From the NCBI GenBank assembly GCA_011526565.1, contig WYBL01000047.1, forward strand, positions 1 through 64,000: a stretch of DNA of 64,000 nucleotides, given 5' to 3'. The notes under the pieces were generated by a model. That model did no database searches and was not told the origin of the DNA. It saw only the letters and a program-made list of their open reading frames with translations. Below, in pieces: positions 8,066 to 18,700 of the stretch (positions within the stretch are counted from its first letter, which is position 1; the number at the start of each line of letters is the position of its first letter). Position numbers and translations under genes: made by a program. This DNA comes from Acidobacteriota bacterium. Its GTDB lineage: Bacteria; Acidobacteriota; Vicinamibacteria; Fen-336.

Positions 8066-10356
8066 TCCTGGACCTCGATGGTGGCGGGCGCGGGGACTGC
8101 CAGCTTCTGCTCCCCGCCGGGCCCGGTGACGACGACGCTCTCGACCGCGACCGCCGTCGCCCCCGCGGCCGCCGCCCGGGCGCGCAAGGCCACGAGGGCC
8201 CCGGCACCCGTTGCGGCCCGCGGGCGCACGAAGCGGACCCGCAGACGGCCCGGCTCCTCGTTGCGCTCCGCGCCGACCGGGGCGCCGTCGAGCGTCAGCA
8301 GCGAGCCTGCCACGGCCTCGAAACCGGTGAGGCGCTCCGGGTCGTAGCGGACCACCACCTCGACGGCCGACACCTCTGCGGGCGCTGCCAGCAGCAGGTT
8401 GACCTCGAGCGCCTGGTCGCGGCGCGCCGTCAGCGAGGCCGGCGCCAGCCTCACGGACTGCGCTGCCTGCGGCGTCGGCGGCCCGCCCGTTGCGGCCGTC
8501 GGCGTCGGGCGCGGCCGGGCCTCTTGGCGACGCCGGGTTTCCGGCGTCGCGCCGGGCCTGGGCGCGGGCGCTGGAGCCGCTGCGACGGGCGCGGCGGCGG
8601 CGTCCGCGGCCGGCTCGAGGTCCGGCCCGAACAGCGGCCGCGCGCCGGGCACCCGCGCGACCTCCTCGGTGCCGAACGAGAAGGCGCGCAGGTCGTCCTC
8701 GGTGACCTTGGGAGCCCGCACCAGGTGCGGCGTGATCGAGATCAGGATCTCGGTCTCGTCCTGGGTCTTCGAGTTGGCGCCCAGCAGCTTGTTCAGCAGC
8801 GGCACGTTGCGCAGGCCGAGCGCGCCGCGGAAGGAGTCGGCCTCGCGCTGGCTGAGCAGGCCGCCGATCAGCGACGTCTCGCCGTCCTTCAGCCGCAGGG
8901 TGCCCGTGACGTTGCGGGTCAGGAACGTGGGCACCACCAGCGGGGCCGCCGCGGTGCCCACGTTGCGGTCCTCGCCCAGCAGGCTGAACTCCGCGGTCAT
9001 GCCGAGGAAGATCTCGCCGGCGGCGTTGACCTTCGGCTCCAGTTCGAGGTTGATGCCGACGTTGCGGTACTGGAACGAGGTCGCCGGCGAGAACGTCGAG
9101 TTGCCGACCGCGGTGGCAGTGAAGGTGGTGACCGGGACCGGGACCTCGGTGCCGATCTTGAGCGCGGTCTTCTTCCCTTCCGCCGCGCGCAGCTGCGGCG
9201 AGGCCAGGATGCGCACGGTCGAATCGGTCTGGAGGAACTGGGCGAGCAGGGTCGACGGGATGCTGACCACGAAGTCGGCCAGGTTGAGCGACGAGAGCAG
9301 GTGGGCGCGGGCGTTGGTGAAGCCGCTCGCCAGCTCGCCCTCCGCGCCGGTCGGCGACAGCGTCACCGAGGCCTCGTAGTTCGACAGCGACAGCCCGTAG
9401 CGCTTCAGGTTGTTGCGGTTGACCTCGAGGATCTCGACCTTGACCATCACCTCGCCGCGCGCCTTGTCGTGGGCCGCCAGCACGCGCTCGATGGCCGCCA
9501 TCTTGTCGGGGGTGGCGACGACCGTGATGGCGCCCAGCGCCGGCGTGACCTGGGCCTTGGTCACGCCCGCGATCTGCTTGATCACGTTGACCGCCTCGTT
9601 GGCCTCGGCGTTCTGGAGGTAGAAGGTCTGGACCAGCACCTCGTCGTAGGAGCGCCGCTTGGCGGGCGACTCCGGCACGACGATGATCGAGTTCTGGTCG
9701 AGCACCCTGTAGAAGAGGCGGTTGACCAGGCAGATCTGGTCGAGCGCCTCCTGGAAGGTGACGCCGGAGAGCCGCACGCCGACCTTCTTGTCGCGGAACT
9801 GTTCGTCGAACAGCACGTTGACGCCGGCCAGCTTGCCGATCGTCTCGAACACCTTCTCCAGGCTCTGGTCGGAGAAGTTGATCGAGATCGGCACCGGGCT
9901 GCGCGGGGACAGCACCGGCACCGGGAGCTGGCTGCGCGCCCGCTGCCGAGCCGCCTCGAACTCCGCGAGCTGCTGCTTCGCCGCCTCGCGGTCGCGCAGC
10001 TTGGCGCGCACGATGGCCAGGTCGTCCGAGGCCGACTTGTTGCCGGGGTCGTACTTGGCGGCGATCTCCAGCGCGTCGACAGCTCCCGCCAGGTCGTCGG
10101 CGGCGAGCCGCTTGCGGGCCTCGACGTGGTGCATGCGCGAGGCCTGGGAGCGGGCGTTCTCGAGCGCGATGCGGTAGCTGATGTTCTCGGGGTCGGAGTC
10201 GAGGGCCTTGGTCAGGCGGGCGACGGCGACGTCCCAGTTGCCGCGCCGGCCCTCCTGGAGTCCCTGGCGGTAGGCCGAGCGCGCGGCGCAGCCCGCGAGC
10301 GCGGCGAGCGCCAGCAGCGCGACCGCGGCGCGCCGGGCGGAGGCGGATCGCATCAT
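8062..10356 (-). CDS. Secretin (GspD/PilQ family) with N-terminal TPRs and C-terminal cohesin-like domain
   Basis: Outer-membrane channel of the secretion/pilus-like machine; 764 residues. The N-terminus has a lipoprotein signal ending LAALAGC. Residues about 25-120 look like TPR helices (YRQGLQEGRRGNWDVAVARL), followed by an N0/STN domain near 155-230 (INFSDQSLEKVFETIGKLAG). Next come N-domains and the secretin core (VPVPVTTF, EIFLGMTAEF, TSLIGGLL, ETEILISITPHLV). After a Pro/Ala linker, the last 130 residues form a cohesin-like domain (VNLLLAAPAEVSAVEVVVRYDPERL). The ATG at 10356 overlaps the preceding stop. TPR-secretin-cohesin is unlike enterobacterial GspD. I leave the symbol empty because it mixes GspD and PilQ features. 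Confidence 0.9.
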   Translation of the reverse strand: MMRSASARRAAVALLALAALAGCAARSAYRQGLQEGRRGNWDVAVARLTKALDSDPENISYRIALENARSQASRMHHVEARKRLAADDLAGAVDALEIAAKYDPGNKSASDDLAIVRAKLRDREAAKQQLAEFEAARQRARSQLPVPVLSPRSPVPISINFSDQSLEKVFETIGKLAGVNVLFDEQFRDKKVGVRLSGVTFQEALDQICLVNRLFYRVLDQNSIIVVPESPAKRRSYDEVLVQTFYLQNAEANEAVNVIKQIAGVTKAQVTPALGAITVVATPDKMAAIERVLAAHDKARGEVMVKVEILEVNRNNLKRYGLSLSNYEASVTLSPTGAEGELASGFTNARAHLLSSLNLADFVVSIPSTLLAQFLQTDSTVRILASPQLRAAEGKKTALKIGTEVPVPVTTFTATAVGNSTFSPATSFQYRNVGINLELEPKVNAAGEIFLGMTAEFSLLGEDRNVGTAAAPLVVPTFLTRNVTGTLRLKDGETSLIGGLLSQREADSFRGALGLRNVPLLNKLLGANSKTQDETEILISITPHLVRAPKVTEDDLRAFSFGTEEVARVPGARPLFGPDLEPAADAAAAPVAAAPAPAPRPGATPETRRRQEARPRPTPTAATGGPPTPQAAQSVRLAPASLTARRDQALEVNLLLAAPAEVSAVEVVVRYDPERLTGFEAVAGSLLTLDGAPVGAERNEEPGRLRVRFVRPRAATGAGALVALRARAAAAGATAVAVESVVVTGPGGEQKLAVPAPATIEVQE

Positions 10357-10883
10357 CAGTTCCCCTTGAGCGGCAGGCGGCGCATGCGCTCGCTGCCGAC
10401 TTCCTGGACGTCCACGGACTCGAGGCCGATCTGGACGACCTTCAGCCGGTTCGCCACGACGTCTCCCACCTTGCCCGTCAGCACCACTCGCTTGTCGGTC
10501 AGCAGCACGGCCAGCTTCAGCCCCTTCCCGTCCTCCACCACCCCGAGGAACTCGACGTCGAGCGGCGGCAGCGGTGGCGGCGGGGTCGGCGTGAGCTCCG
10601 GCGTCGGCGTGGGCTCCGGCGTCGGCGTGGGCTCCGGCGTCGGCGTGGGCTCCGGCGTCGGCAGCGGCCCGAACTCGAACAGGTCGCGCCGGCCGACCTG
10701 CGCCTGCGGGCGCTTCGCAGCGACGCGGTCGAAGTCGATCCGCAGCGGCGGTCCGCCGGCGCGGCCGGGCCGGGCGGCCGGGCCGGCCGACGCGGGCTCG
10801 GGCGCCGACAGGCCCGGCCAGGTGCTCCACAGGCCGACCGCCAGCGCGGCGAGCAGGGCCAGGACGAGGGCGCGGTTCCGCAC
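10356..10883 (-). CDS. PilP/GspC-like periplasmic linker protein with TPTPEP repeats
   Basis: The 175-residue protein has one N-terminal membrane segment (MRNRALVLALLAALAVGLW), a linker containing GRRDLFEFG (typical of PilP/GspC-type proteins), then a Pro-Thr-Glu repeat encoded by an 18-bp tandem repeat. A small C-terminal domain follows (VEFLGVVEDGKGLKLAVLL, VVLTGKVGDVV), resembling the PilP/HR domain that contacts the secretin N0 domain. The GTG start directly abuts the upstream pseudopilin stop (TGAGTG). Position just before the secretin gene agrees with the pilMNOPQ order. Confidence 0.75.
   Translation of the reverse strand: MRNRALVLALLAALAVGLWSTWPGLSAPEPASAGPAARPGRAGGPPLRIDFDRVAAKRPQAQVGRRDLFEFGPLPTPEPTPTPEPTPTPEPTPTPELTPTPPPPLPPLDVEFLGVVEDGKGLKLAVLLTDKRVVLTGKVGDVVANRLKVVQIGLESVDVQEVGSERMRRLPLKGN
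10585..10662. repeat. 18-bp tandem repeat, four copies plus a partial
   Basis: Unit GTCGGCGTGGGCTCCGGC on the plus strand starts at 10585, 10603, 10621 and 10639; the first copy has one change (GTGAGC) and a partial unit begins at 10657. On the coding strand each unit encodes six residues of a Thr-Pro-Glu-Pro linker in the PilP-like protein. Copy number may vary between strains. Confidence 0.9.
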
Positions 10884-11276
10884 TCACCACTCGGCGTACG
10901 GCGTGCCGCCCAGCGAGGTCCCCTGGGCCGCGCTGCGCACGTCGAAGATGCCCGTCACCTCGCCGGGGTTGGCGGGGTCGGGCTCCGCCTCGATGACCAC
11001 CCAGTCGGCGCGCTGAGTGATCGGGTCGACCGGGATCTTGCGCAGGTAGCCGGACTCGACCAGCGCCTCGAGCGACTCCGGGTAGCGGCCGCGGTCGGCC
11101 TGGTACTGGTCGATCAGGTCGCGGAACACGAACAGGTCCTGCCGCAGCACCGCCTCCCGCGCCTGCACCACCGCGTTGCGGTACGAGGGCAGCGCGACCG
11201 CCACCAGCACGCCGAGGATGGTGATCACCACCATCAGCTCCAGCAGCGTGAAGCCGGCCTGCCGCGTCTTCACCAT
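10884..11276 (-). CDS. GspG-like major pseudopilin
   Basis: The 130-residue protein has a textbook type III signal peptide: MVKTRQAG, then FTLLELMVVITILGVLVA, with cleavage expected after Gly8 and the conserved Glu at mature position 5. The rest follows the GspG layout: RQDLFVFRDLIDQYQADRGRYP, then SLEALVESGYL and IPVDPIT, then a C-terminal GTPYAEW. It has no acidic GspG calcium loop that I can recognise. Its start overlaps the preceding pseudopilin stop by 7 nt. It is probably the main pseudopilus subunit of the machine encoded around it. Confidence 0.87.
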   Translation of the reverse strand: MVKTRQAGFTLLELMVVITILGVLVAVALPSYRNAVVQAREAVLRQDLFVFRDLIDQYQADRGRYPESLEALVESGYLRKIPVDPITQRADWVVIEAEPDPANPGEVTGIFDVRSAAQGTSLGGTPYAEW

Positions 11277-11746
11277 GCCTCGTACTCCGAGCCGTCGAGC
11301 GCCTTGCCGGGCGCCAGCGAGCGCACGTCGTAGACGTTCTGCCCGCACCAGCTCGTCTCGTCCGCGTCGTCCTGGTAGCAGCGCAAGCCCCACTCCGCCT
11401 TGCCGGTGAACGGGTCGATCGGGATCCGCCGCAGGAACTTCAGCTTGTGGTCCACGCGCCCGACCTGGGAGACCCCGTCCACCAGCACCTCGAGCGTCGG
11501 AGGATACCCTTCGCTGCCCAGCTTCACGTCGGTGCCGCCGATCTGGCCCTGGACCACGGCTTCCTGGTAGCGGTCGATGGCCGTGCGCATCTCGCGCAGC
11601 GCCCGGCGCAGCTCGAGCTCCTTGCGCCGGGTCTGGCTCACCCTGGCCAGCGGCAGCGCCGCCGAGGCCAGCACCATCAGGATCCCGGCACACGCCAGCA
11701 GCTCGAAGAACGTGTAGCCGCGCTCGCCGCGGCGCGGCCTCCTCAC
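11270..11746 (-). CDS. Second GspG-like pseudopilin
   Basis: The 158-residue protein starts MRRPRRGERG, then YTFFELLACAGILMVLASA, a type III signal with cleavage after Gly10 and Glu at mature position 5. The body matches its downstream neighbour in order (KELELRRALREMRTAIDRYQ, PTLEVLVDGV, IPIDPFTGKAEW, GSEYEAW). This suggests tandem duplication followed by divergence. Two cysteines in the C-terminal half (RCYQDDADETSWCGQ) could form a disulfide that the neighbour lacks. Overlaps the PilO-like gene upstream by 4 nt. Confidence 0.85.
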   Translation of the reverse strand: MRRPRRGERGYTFFELLACAGILMVLASAALPLARVSQTRRKELELRRALREMRTAIDRYQEAVVQGQIGGTDVKLGSEGYPPTLEVLVDGVSQVGRVDHKLKFLRRIPIDPFTGKAEWGLRCYQDDADETSWCGQNVYDVRSLAPGKALDGSEYEAW

Positions 11747-12282
11747 GACGCGCCTCCCGCCGCGAACCAGGCCGACAGGCGCACCCGCAGCCGGGCCTGC
11801 CCCGCGTCGCGCTGCAGCGCCAGGGCGTCGACCGAGAGCGGCCGCCCAGAGACCTCGACCCGCTCCAGGAAGTCGACCAGCGCCGCGTAGCGGCCCTCGA
11901 GCGGCAGCTCGATCTCGACCCGCACGATCCCCGTGCCGGGCAGCTCGGACTCCGAGTACCGGCGCTGGCGCGGGCGCAGCCCCGAGTCGCGGGCCATCTT
12001 CTCGATCGCCTCCAGCATCGGCACCAGCGCCTGCGCCCGCGGAGCCAGCGCCGCCTGCAGCCGTTCCAGGTCGCGGGCGTTGTCGCGCTGGGCGTCCGCC
12101 CGGACCTGGCGCTCGCGCAGGCGACGCTGCTCGCGGCCGACGTCGGCGCGCAGGGCCGCCTCGCGCTGCGCCGCCGAGCCCTGTGCCGCGCGGCGCGGCA
12201 GGGTGAAGGCCAGCAGGCCCAGCGCGTTCAGGGCCAGCACCGAGAGCGCCACGACGCGCAGGCGCGCCTGCACGCCGCTCAC
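11743..12282 (-). CDS. PilO-like inner-membrane protein
   Basis: The 179-residue protein has one transmembrane helix near the N-terminus (ALSVLALNALGLLAFTL), a charged coiled-coil stretch (residues about 40-80, rich in Arg, Glu, Gln) and a small C-terminal ferredoxin-like domain. That last part (VEIELPLEGRYAALVDFLERVE) fits the PilO/GspM family. In pili and type II systems such proteins pair with PilN/GspL to link the cytoplasmic ATPase complex to the periplasm. Gene order after the PilM- and PilN-like genes is the main support. It overlaps both neighbours by 4 nt. Confidence 0.75.
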   Translation of the reverse strand: MSGVQARLRVVALSVLALNALGLLAFTLPRRAAQGSAAQREAALRADVGREQRRLRERQVRADAQRDNARDLERLQAALAPRAQALVPMLEAIEKMARDSGLRPRQRRYSESELPGTGIVRVEIELPLEGRYAALVDFLERVEVSGRPLSVDALALQRDAGQARLRVRLSAWFAAGGAS

Positions 12283-12875
12283 GGCCTGGCCTCCGCTTCC
12301 GGCGCGGCGGCGGCCGGTGCGGGAACGGCCTCGGGCCGGTAGCTCATGCGATAGCTCATCTCGACCCGTCCGGCCTCCCCGTCGGCGATCGACTGCGGGC
12401 GCACGTCGGCGAACTCCGGCTGGGACTCGAAGCGGGCCACCACGGCGAAGCCGGCCTCGACGTTCTCGGCCTCGGCCCGGACCTCGATCGACACGGTCCC
12501 GGCTTCCAGGAGGGGCGCGATCGAGACCAGCCTCACGTCGCGCGGCAGGGCCGCCTCGAGCCGCGACAGCAGCAGGGTCCAGGAGAACACCCGCCGCTCC
12601 ACGACGCCGCTGGCCGCCTTCCAGCGAGCCTGGGTCGCCGCCGGCACGTCGGCGACCACCAGCCCCGCCTGCCGCTCACGGAGCGCCCGCAATTCCGACT
12701 CCAGCCGCGCCACCTCCGCCCGCCGCTCCAGCGCGCGCGGCGAGAGGAGCTCGAAGAGCAGCGCCGCGTGCAGCAGGGTCAGCGCCACGGCCGCCGCCAC
12801 GAGCGCGGCGGTGGCCAGGAGCGGCAGCCGCCGGTTGCGGAAGGGGCGCGAGGCCAGGTTGAGGTCGGGCCTCAC
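12279..12875 (-). CDS. PilN-like inner-membrane protein
   Basis: The 198-residue protein begins MRPDLNLASRPFRNRRLP, and the DLNLASRPF motif corresponds to the NLLP-type N-terminal PilM-binding motif of PilN. One transmembrane helix follows (residues 20-42), then a coiled coil, then a ferredoxin-like domain (VVERRVFSWTLLLSRLEAALP, VRLVSIAP). The tail is Ala/Pro-rich. It should bind the PilM-like protein encoded just upstream in the cytoplasm and pair with the PilO-like protein in the periplasm. Confidence 0.8.
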   Translation of the reverse strand: MRPDLNLASRPFRNRRLPLLATAALVAAAVALTLLHAALLFELLSPRALERRAEVARLESELRALRERQAGLVVADVPAATQARWKAASGVVERRVFSWTLLLSRLEAALPRDVRLVSIAPLLEAGTVSIEVRAEAENVEAGFAVVARFESQPEFADVRPQSIADGEAGRVEMSYRMSYRPEAVPAPAAAAPEAEARP

Positions 12876-13803
12876 GCCACGGCCTCGAACGCTGCGTGCG
12901 CCGCCAGCAGCGCGGGCGCCTCGGCGGCCGGCACGCCGGGCGGGGCCGCCAGCGCCTCGGCCGGCACCCCCGCGGCACCCGCGAGCGCCGCGGCCAGGCC
13001 CGGCTCGCCGGCGGCGTCGCGCAACACCACGCCAGCCGGCCGGAAGCCCAGCCGCTCCTCCGCGAAGGCGCAGGTGGCGCGCACCTCGCGCAGCAGCGCG
13101 GCCGGGTCAGGCACGGCCTCCTGGTCGAAGGTGCGGACCAGTCGCGGCCAGCCTGCCGCCAAGAGGAGCAGCGAGGCCCAGCCACGGTCGCGGTTGACGA
13201 GCAGCACGGGTTCCGGGCGCGCCGGCAGCGCGCGCGACAGCGCGACGGACGACAGCTCCACGCGGCCGGCCCACAGGCCCGCCGCGGCACAGGCCCGCTC
13301 GTACGACTCGAGCACGGACCGCGCCACCACGGCGACGACGCCGTCGCCCTGCCCGGGAGCGGGCAGCGAGACCGCGACCTTCGCCTCGCGCACGTCGTAG
13401 GGCAGCGCCTTCTTCAGGCGGAAGCGGGCCAGCTCCAGCGACTGCTCGGCACTCGCCGCTCGCAGCTCGGCCTCGGGAAACAGCCGCAGCCGGCCGACGA
13501 CGTCGGGCAGCACCAGGCAGACGCGCCCTCCGGCCGCGGCGCCGCAGCGCGCGAGCAGCGCCTCGAGCGCCGCGCCGAAGGCCGCGGCGTCCGCGACCCC
13601 CGGCTCGGTCAGCGAGAGCCGCAGCGCCCCGGGCGCCAGCGCGACCGCGCCGGCGGCCAGCAGTCGCGGCGCCCCCTGCTCGAGCCGCGCCCGGACCAGG
13701 CCCAGCCCGCCCTCGCGGACCTCGAGCGCCAGCTCCGGCGGGTCGGGCTCGAGGAAGGCCTTGTGCAGCGCCGAGCCCGGCGGCGCCAGCCGCGCGAGCA
13801 GCG

Positions 13804-13807
<4 letters not shown>
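12872..13807 (-). CDS. PilM-like actin-fold protein
   Basis: The 311-residue cytoplasmic protein has the pattern of the PilM/FtsA-like ATPase fold: CLVLPDVVGRLRLFP, LARFRLKKALPYDVREAKVAV and VAVVARSVLESYERACAAAGL match the PilM family order. The GTG at 13807 overlaps the gspE stop as GTGA. The nucleotide-binding residues are less clear than in typical PilM, so it may be a more diverged member or a GspL-cytoplasmic-domain-like protein. It would link the PilN-like protein to the ATPase. Confidence 0.75.
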
Positions 13808-15423
<1,616 letters not shown>

Positions 15424-15425
15424 GC

Positions 15426-16631
15426 TCAGAGCCTCCCCTGGATCGCCGAGATCGCCTCGAACATCGGCAGGTAGAAGGCCAGCAGCATGGCGGCGACGAT
15501 CACCGCCATCAGCACCAGCATGATCGGCTCCAGCAGCGCCAGCGCCGCCTGCAGCCGCACCTCGAGCTGCTCGTCGTAGAACTCGGCGACCGAGTTCAGC
15601 ATGTCGGCCAGCGAGCCGGTGTGCTCGCCGACCTTGATCATCTCCAGCGCGAGGTCGTCGAGCATCCGCGTCTCCTCGAGCGAGGCGGTCAGGCTGCGGC
15701 CCTCGCGGATGCGCGGCGTCGCCTCGGCGACCGCGCGCGCCATCGCCCGATTGCCGATCGACGCGGCGGCCACCTCGAGGGCGTGCAGCAGGGGCAGGCC
15801 GCCCTGCAGCAGCGTCGACAGCGTGCGCGCGAGCTGCGCGGTCGCGTACATCCGCAGCATGGTGCCGAAGTACGGCAGCTTCAGCAGCGCCGCGTCGAGG
15901 ACCGCGGCCGAGCCCTGGCGCCCGAGCCACAGCCGGAAGCCGACGAAGGCGGCGATCACCGCGACCGCCAGCCACGGCGCCCCCGTGGTCGCGAGATCGG
16001 AGAGCCGCAGCAGCACTCGGGTCGGCAGCGGCAGCTCGGCGGCGAGGCCCTCGTAGAACGACTCGAACTGCGGGATCACCCGCAGCAGCAGCACCGCGAT
16101 CAGCCCCAGCATCGTGGTCAGCAGCACCAGCGGGTAGATCGAGGCGGCGATCGCCTTGCGGCGCAGCCCGAGGCTCAGCCGCAGGTACTGCGAGAAGCGG
16201 CGCAGCACCAGCTCGAGGCTGCCGGAGCGCTCCCCCGCGACCAGGCTGGCCGCGAACATCGGAGGGTACAGCGGCCCCTCGGCGCGGAACGCCTCGGAGA
16301 GCGCCACGCCGTTGCGGACCCGGTCCCGCACCTGCTCCAGCGAACGGCGGAACGTCGGCTCCTTCTGGCGCTCGAGCATCACCTCGAGCGACTGCAGGAG
16401 CGGCAGCCCGGCCTTGAGCAGCGCGGCGAGCTCCTGCGAGAAGAGCTGCAGCAGCGACGGCGCGACCCGCGGCTCGAAGCCGAGGTTGGCCAGCGAGAAC
16501 GCGCGGCGGGCGCTGAACAGGTAGAGGCCCTGGCGCTCCAGCTCCGCACGCAGGCTGCCCTCGTCGGGAGCCGCGAAGCTGCGCTCGATCACCTCACCGG
16601 TCGGCGTCCCGACCCTGCACACCCATTCCAT
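15426..16631 (-). CDS. gspF: GspF/PilC-family inner-membrane platform protein
   Basis: The 401-residue protein has two repeats of the T2SSF domain: residues about 57-180 (FSQELAALLKAGLPLLQSLEVM, GERSGSLELVLRRFSQYL) and about 260-385 (LARTLSTLLQGGLPLLHALEV, GEHTGSLADMLNSVAEFYD). Hydrophobic segments lie near 160-190, 210-230 and 365-390. It forms the platform under the growing pseudopilus and contacts GspE. It is the first gene of a twelve-gene operon and has its own promoter. Confidence 0.92.
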   Translation of the reverse strand: MEWVCRVGTPTGEVIERSFAAPDEGSLRAELERQGLYLFSARRAFSLANLGFEPRVAPSLLQLFSQELAALLKAGLPLLQSLEVMLERQKEPTFRRSLEQVRDRVRNGVALSEAFRAEGPLYPPMFAASLVAGERSGSLELVLRRFSQYLRLSLGLRRKAIAASIYPLVLLTTMLGLIAVLLLRVIPQFESFYEGLAAELPLPTRVLLRLSDLATTGAPWLAVAVIAAFVGFRLWLGRQGSAAVLDAALLKLPYFGTMLRMYATAQLARTLSTLLQGGLPLLHALEVAAASIGNRAMARAVAEATPRIREGRSLTASLEETRMLDDLALEMIKVGEHTGSLADMLNSVAEFYDEQLEVRLQAALALLEPIMLVLMAVIVAAMLLAFYLPMFEAISAIQGRL

Positions 16632-16646
16632 GCGCTGTTCCCGGGC

Positions 16647-16676
16647 AATCTAGCACCAGGCCGACCTAAATTCCAA
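16647..16676 (-). promoter_or_regulatory. Candidate promoter of the secretion operon
   Basis: TTGGAA (16676-16671), an 18-base spacer and TAGATT (16652-16647), the latter preceded by TGC. The expected start of transcription is about 9 nt before the gspF ATG, so the leader would be very short. Eye-based prediction. Confidence 0.5.
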
Positions 16677-16770
16677 AGCGACAGCGACTTAAGCGGCCAC
16701 GACGGGCCGGGGCCGGACCGCCGAAGCCCTGCTCGTAGACGCCGGAAGGGGACGCGCGGTTGGGGCTCCG

Positions 16771-18003
16771 TCAGCGCAGCCGGGCGACCGCCAGCGTCAT
16801 GTCGTCGTCGGGCAGGGTGCCCGCCGAGAAGCCCTGCACCTCGCCGAGCAGCGAGTAGAGCGCGATGCGGGCGGCGTCGCCGCGGGCGCGGCGCGCGGTC
16901 TCCCGCAGTCGGGCCAGGCCGAACAACTCGCCGTTGCGGTCGGCGCGATCGGTGACGCCGTCGCTGTAGAACACGACGAGGTCGTCACGCTGCAGCCGGA
17001 CCGACGCGGCCCGGTAGGTCGCCTCCTCGAGCAGCCCCAGCACGGTACCGCCTTCGACCAGGTCCAGCGTCGCCCCGTCCTGCGAGCGCACGACGAACGG
17101 GTAGTCGTGGCCGGCGTTGACGTAGTCGAGGCGCATCGCGGCGAGGTCGAACAGGCCGAAGAACAGGCTCGAGAACAGGCCCTTCGGCGACACCTCCCAG
17201 AACAGCCGGTTGACGCGGCCGACCAGGTCGTCGATCGGCTCCGGCCCGGCCAGCAGTTGCGCGCGCAGGCAGGCCTTGAGATTGGCGGCCAGCAGCGCCG
17301 CCGGCACGCCCTTGCCCATCACGTCGCCGATCGCGAACGCGAAGCGGTCTTCGCCCAGCGCGACGACGTCGTAGAAGTCGCCGCCGATCTCGCGCACGGG
17401 GATGTACTCGCGGGCGATCTCCAGCCGCGGGTGCTGCACGGCGGGCGGCAGCAGCCCGCGCTGGACCTGGGCGGCGAGCCGCAGCTCGTCGGCCATCCGC
17501 CGCGAGATCGTCTCCAGCCGGGCGTAGAGCGTCTCCATCTCGCCCTTCTTGCGGGCCAGCTCGGAGAGCACGCTGCGGAGGCGCAGCGCGGTGCGCACCC
17601 GCGCCAGCAGCTCCTCCGGCGGCCCGTCGCAGGCGACCACGTCGTCCGCGGCGTCCTCGAGCGGCGGCTCCAGGCCGCGCCGGCCGACGGCGGAGAACAC
17701 CACGAGCGCGGGCCGCCGCGGGTCGCCGGGCGGCGGCAGCGCCGCGAGCAGCGCCGCGCGGTCGTCGTCGGCGACGCCGCGGTCGACGACCAGCAGTTCC
17801 GGCGGGTCGTCGGCCAGTCGCCCGGCGGCCACGCGGGCATCGACTTCCTCCCACTCGCACAACTCGCGCAGCGGCACCCCGGCCCCCGCGACGAGGCCGA
17901 CCCCGAGACCCCGCGGACGGCGCGTCGGCGCCGCGTGCGAGGCCGCCTGCACCTCGGCGGCCGTCAGCGCCCGCAGGTGCCCGGAGTCGGCGACGGAGGT
18001 CAC
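16771..18003 (-). CDS. PP2C-type (RsbU/SpoIIE) phosphatase with degenerate receiver-like N-terminus
   Basis: The 410-residue protein has three parts. Residues about 25-140 resemble a response-regulator receiver, with an Asp in LLVVDRG but no Lys in the normal KP position (DDVVACDGPPEELLARVR instead). A helical linker follows (LARKKGEMETLYARLETISRRM), then the SpoIIE/PP2C domain from about 170. The metal-binding motifs IGGDFYDVV, FAIGDVMGKGVPAA, YVNAGHDYPF, FYSDGVTDR and DDDMTLAV are intact. Such phosphatases usually act in partner-switching on anti-sigma antagonists. The GTG start overlaps the response regulator stop, so it is translationally coupled to the two-component pair. Confidence 0.88.
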   Translation of the reverse strand: MTSVADSGHLRALTAAEVQAASHAAPTRRPRGLGVGLVAGAGVPLRELCEWEEVDARVAAGRLADDPPELLVVDRGVADDDRAALLAALPPPGDPRRPALVVFSAVGRRGLEPPLEDAADDVVACDGPPEELLARVRTALRLRSVLSELARKKGEMETLYARLETISRRMADELRLAAQVQRGLLPPAVQHPRLEIAREYIPVREIGGDFYDVVALGEDRFAFAIGDVMGKGVPAALLAANLKACLRAQLLAGPEPIDDLVGRVNRLFWEVSPKGLFSSLFFGLFDLAAMRLDYVNAGHDYPFVVRSQDGATLDLVEGGTVLGLLEEATYRAASVRLQRDDLVVFYSDGVTDRADRNGELFGLARLRETARRARGDAARIALYSLLGEVQGFSAGTLPDDDMTLAVARLR

Positions 18004-18686
18004 GGGTCGATGAACTTGTAGCCGAAGCCGTGGATGGTCAGGATGTGCTTCGGCTCCTGGCCGCTGTCGCCGATCTTGGAGCGCAGCTTGGCAATGTGGG
18101 TGTCGACGGTGCGGGTCGAGGGATAGCTCTCGTAGCCCCACACGTCCTCGAGCAGCTTGTCGCGCGAGACCGTCTCGCCCTTGCGCTCGATCAGGTAGCG
18201 CAGCAGCTCGAACTCGCGCGGCGAGAGGTCGAGCGGCGCGCCGCCGCGGGTCGCCTTGTAGGCCTCGAAGTCGAGCTCGACGTCCGCGAAGCGGTAGCGC
18301 TGGAGCCGCTTCTTGGTGCCCTCCGCGCGGCGCAGGATCGCGCGGACCCGGGCCAGCAGCTCGCGCACCGAGAACGGCTTGGTCACGTAGTCGTCGGCGC
18401 CCAGCTCGAGCCCGACCACCTTGTCGATCTCCTGGCCGCGCGCGGTCAGCATCAGGATCGGCTTGTCGTAGCCCTCGCCGCGCAGGATCTTGCAGACCTC
18501 GAGGCCCGACAGCTTGGGCAGCATGATGTCGAGCACCAGCAGGTCCGGCTTCATCGCCCGCGCCCGCTCGAGCCCGGCGAGGCCGTCCGAGGCGGTCACC
18601 ACCTCGTAGCCCTCGAACTCGAAGTTGTCCTTCAGGCCGAGCACCATGTCGGGCTCGTCTTCGACGATCAGGATCTTCTGACCCAA
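18000..18686 (-). CDS. OmpR/PhoB-family response regulator
   Basis: The 228-residue protein has a receiver with phospho-acceptor Asp53 in LLVLDIMLPK, acidic pocket VEDE and Lys in TKPF, then a winged-helix DNA-binding domain (SPREFELLRYLIERKGETVSRDKLLEDVWG, TVDTHIAKLRSKIG). All catalytic residues are present. The TTG at 18686 is chosen because it sits 7 nt after GGGGGAGAG and begins the conserved receiver; no ATG is available near. It lies 14 nt after the histidine kinase gene, its evident partner. The regulated genes are unknown. Confidence 0.92.
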   Translation of the reverse strand: MGQKILIVEDEPDMVLGLKDNFEFEGYEVVTASDGLAGLERARAMKPDLLVLDIMLPKLSGLEVCKILRGEGYDKPILMLTARGQEIDKVVGLELGADDYVTKPFSVRELLARVRAILRRAEGTKKRLQRYRFADVELDFEAYKATRGGAPLDLSPREFELLRYLIERKGETVSRDKLLEDVWGYESYPSTRTVDTHIAKLRSKIGDSGQEPKHILTIHGFGYKFIDP

Positions 18687-18700
18687 GGTCTCTCCCCCGT

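Noticed and set aside
10585..10662. CRISPR-like repeat array
   Set aside because: Eighteen-base units in direct contact, in frame with a Thr-Pro-Glu-Pro linker; no spacers.
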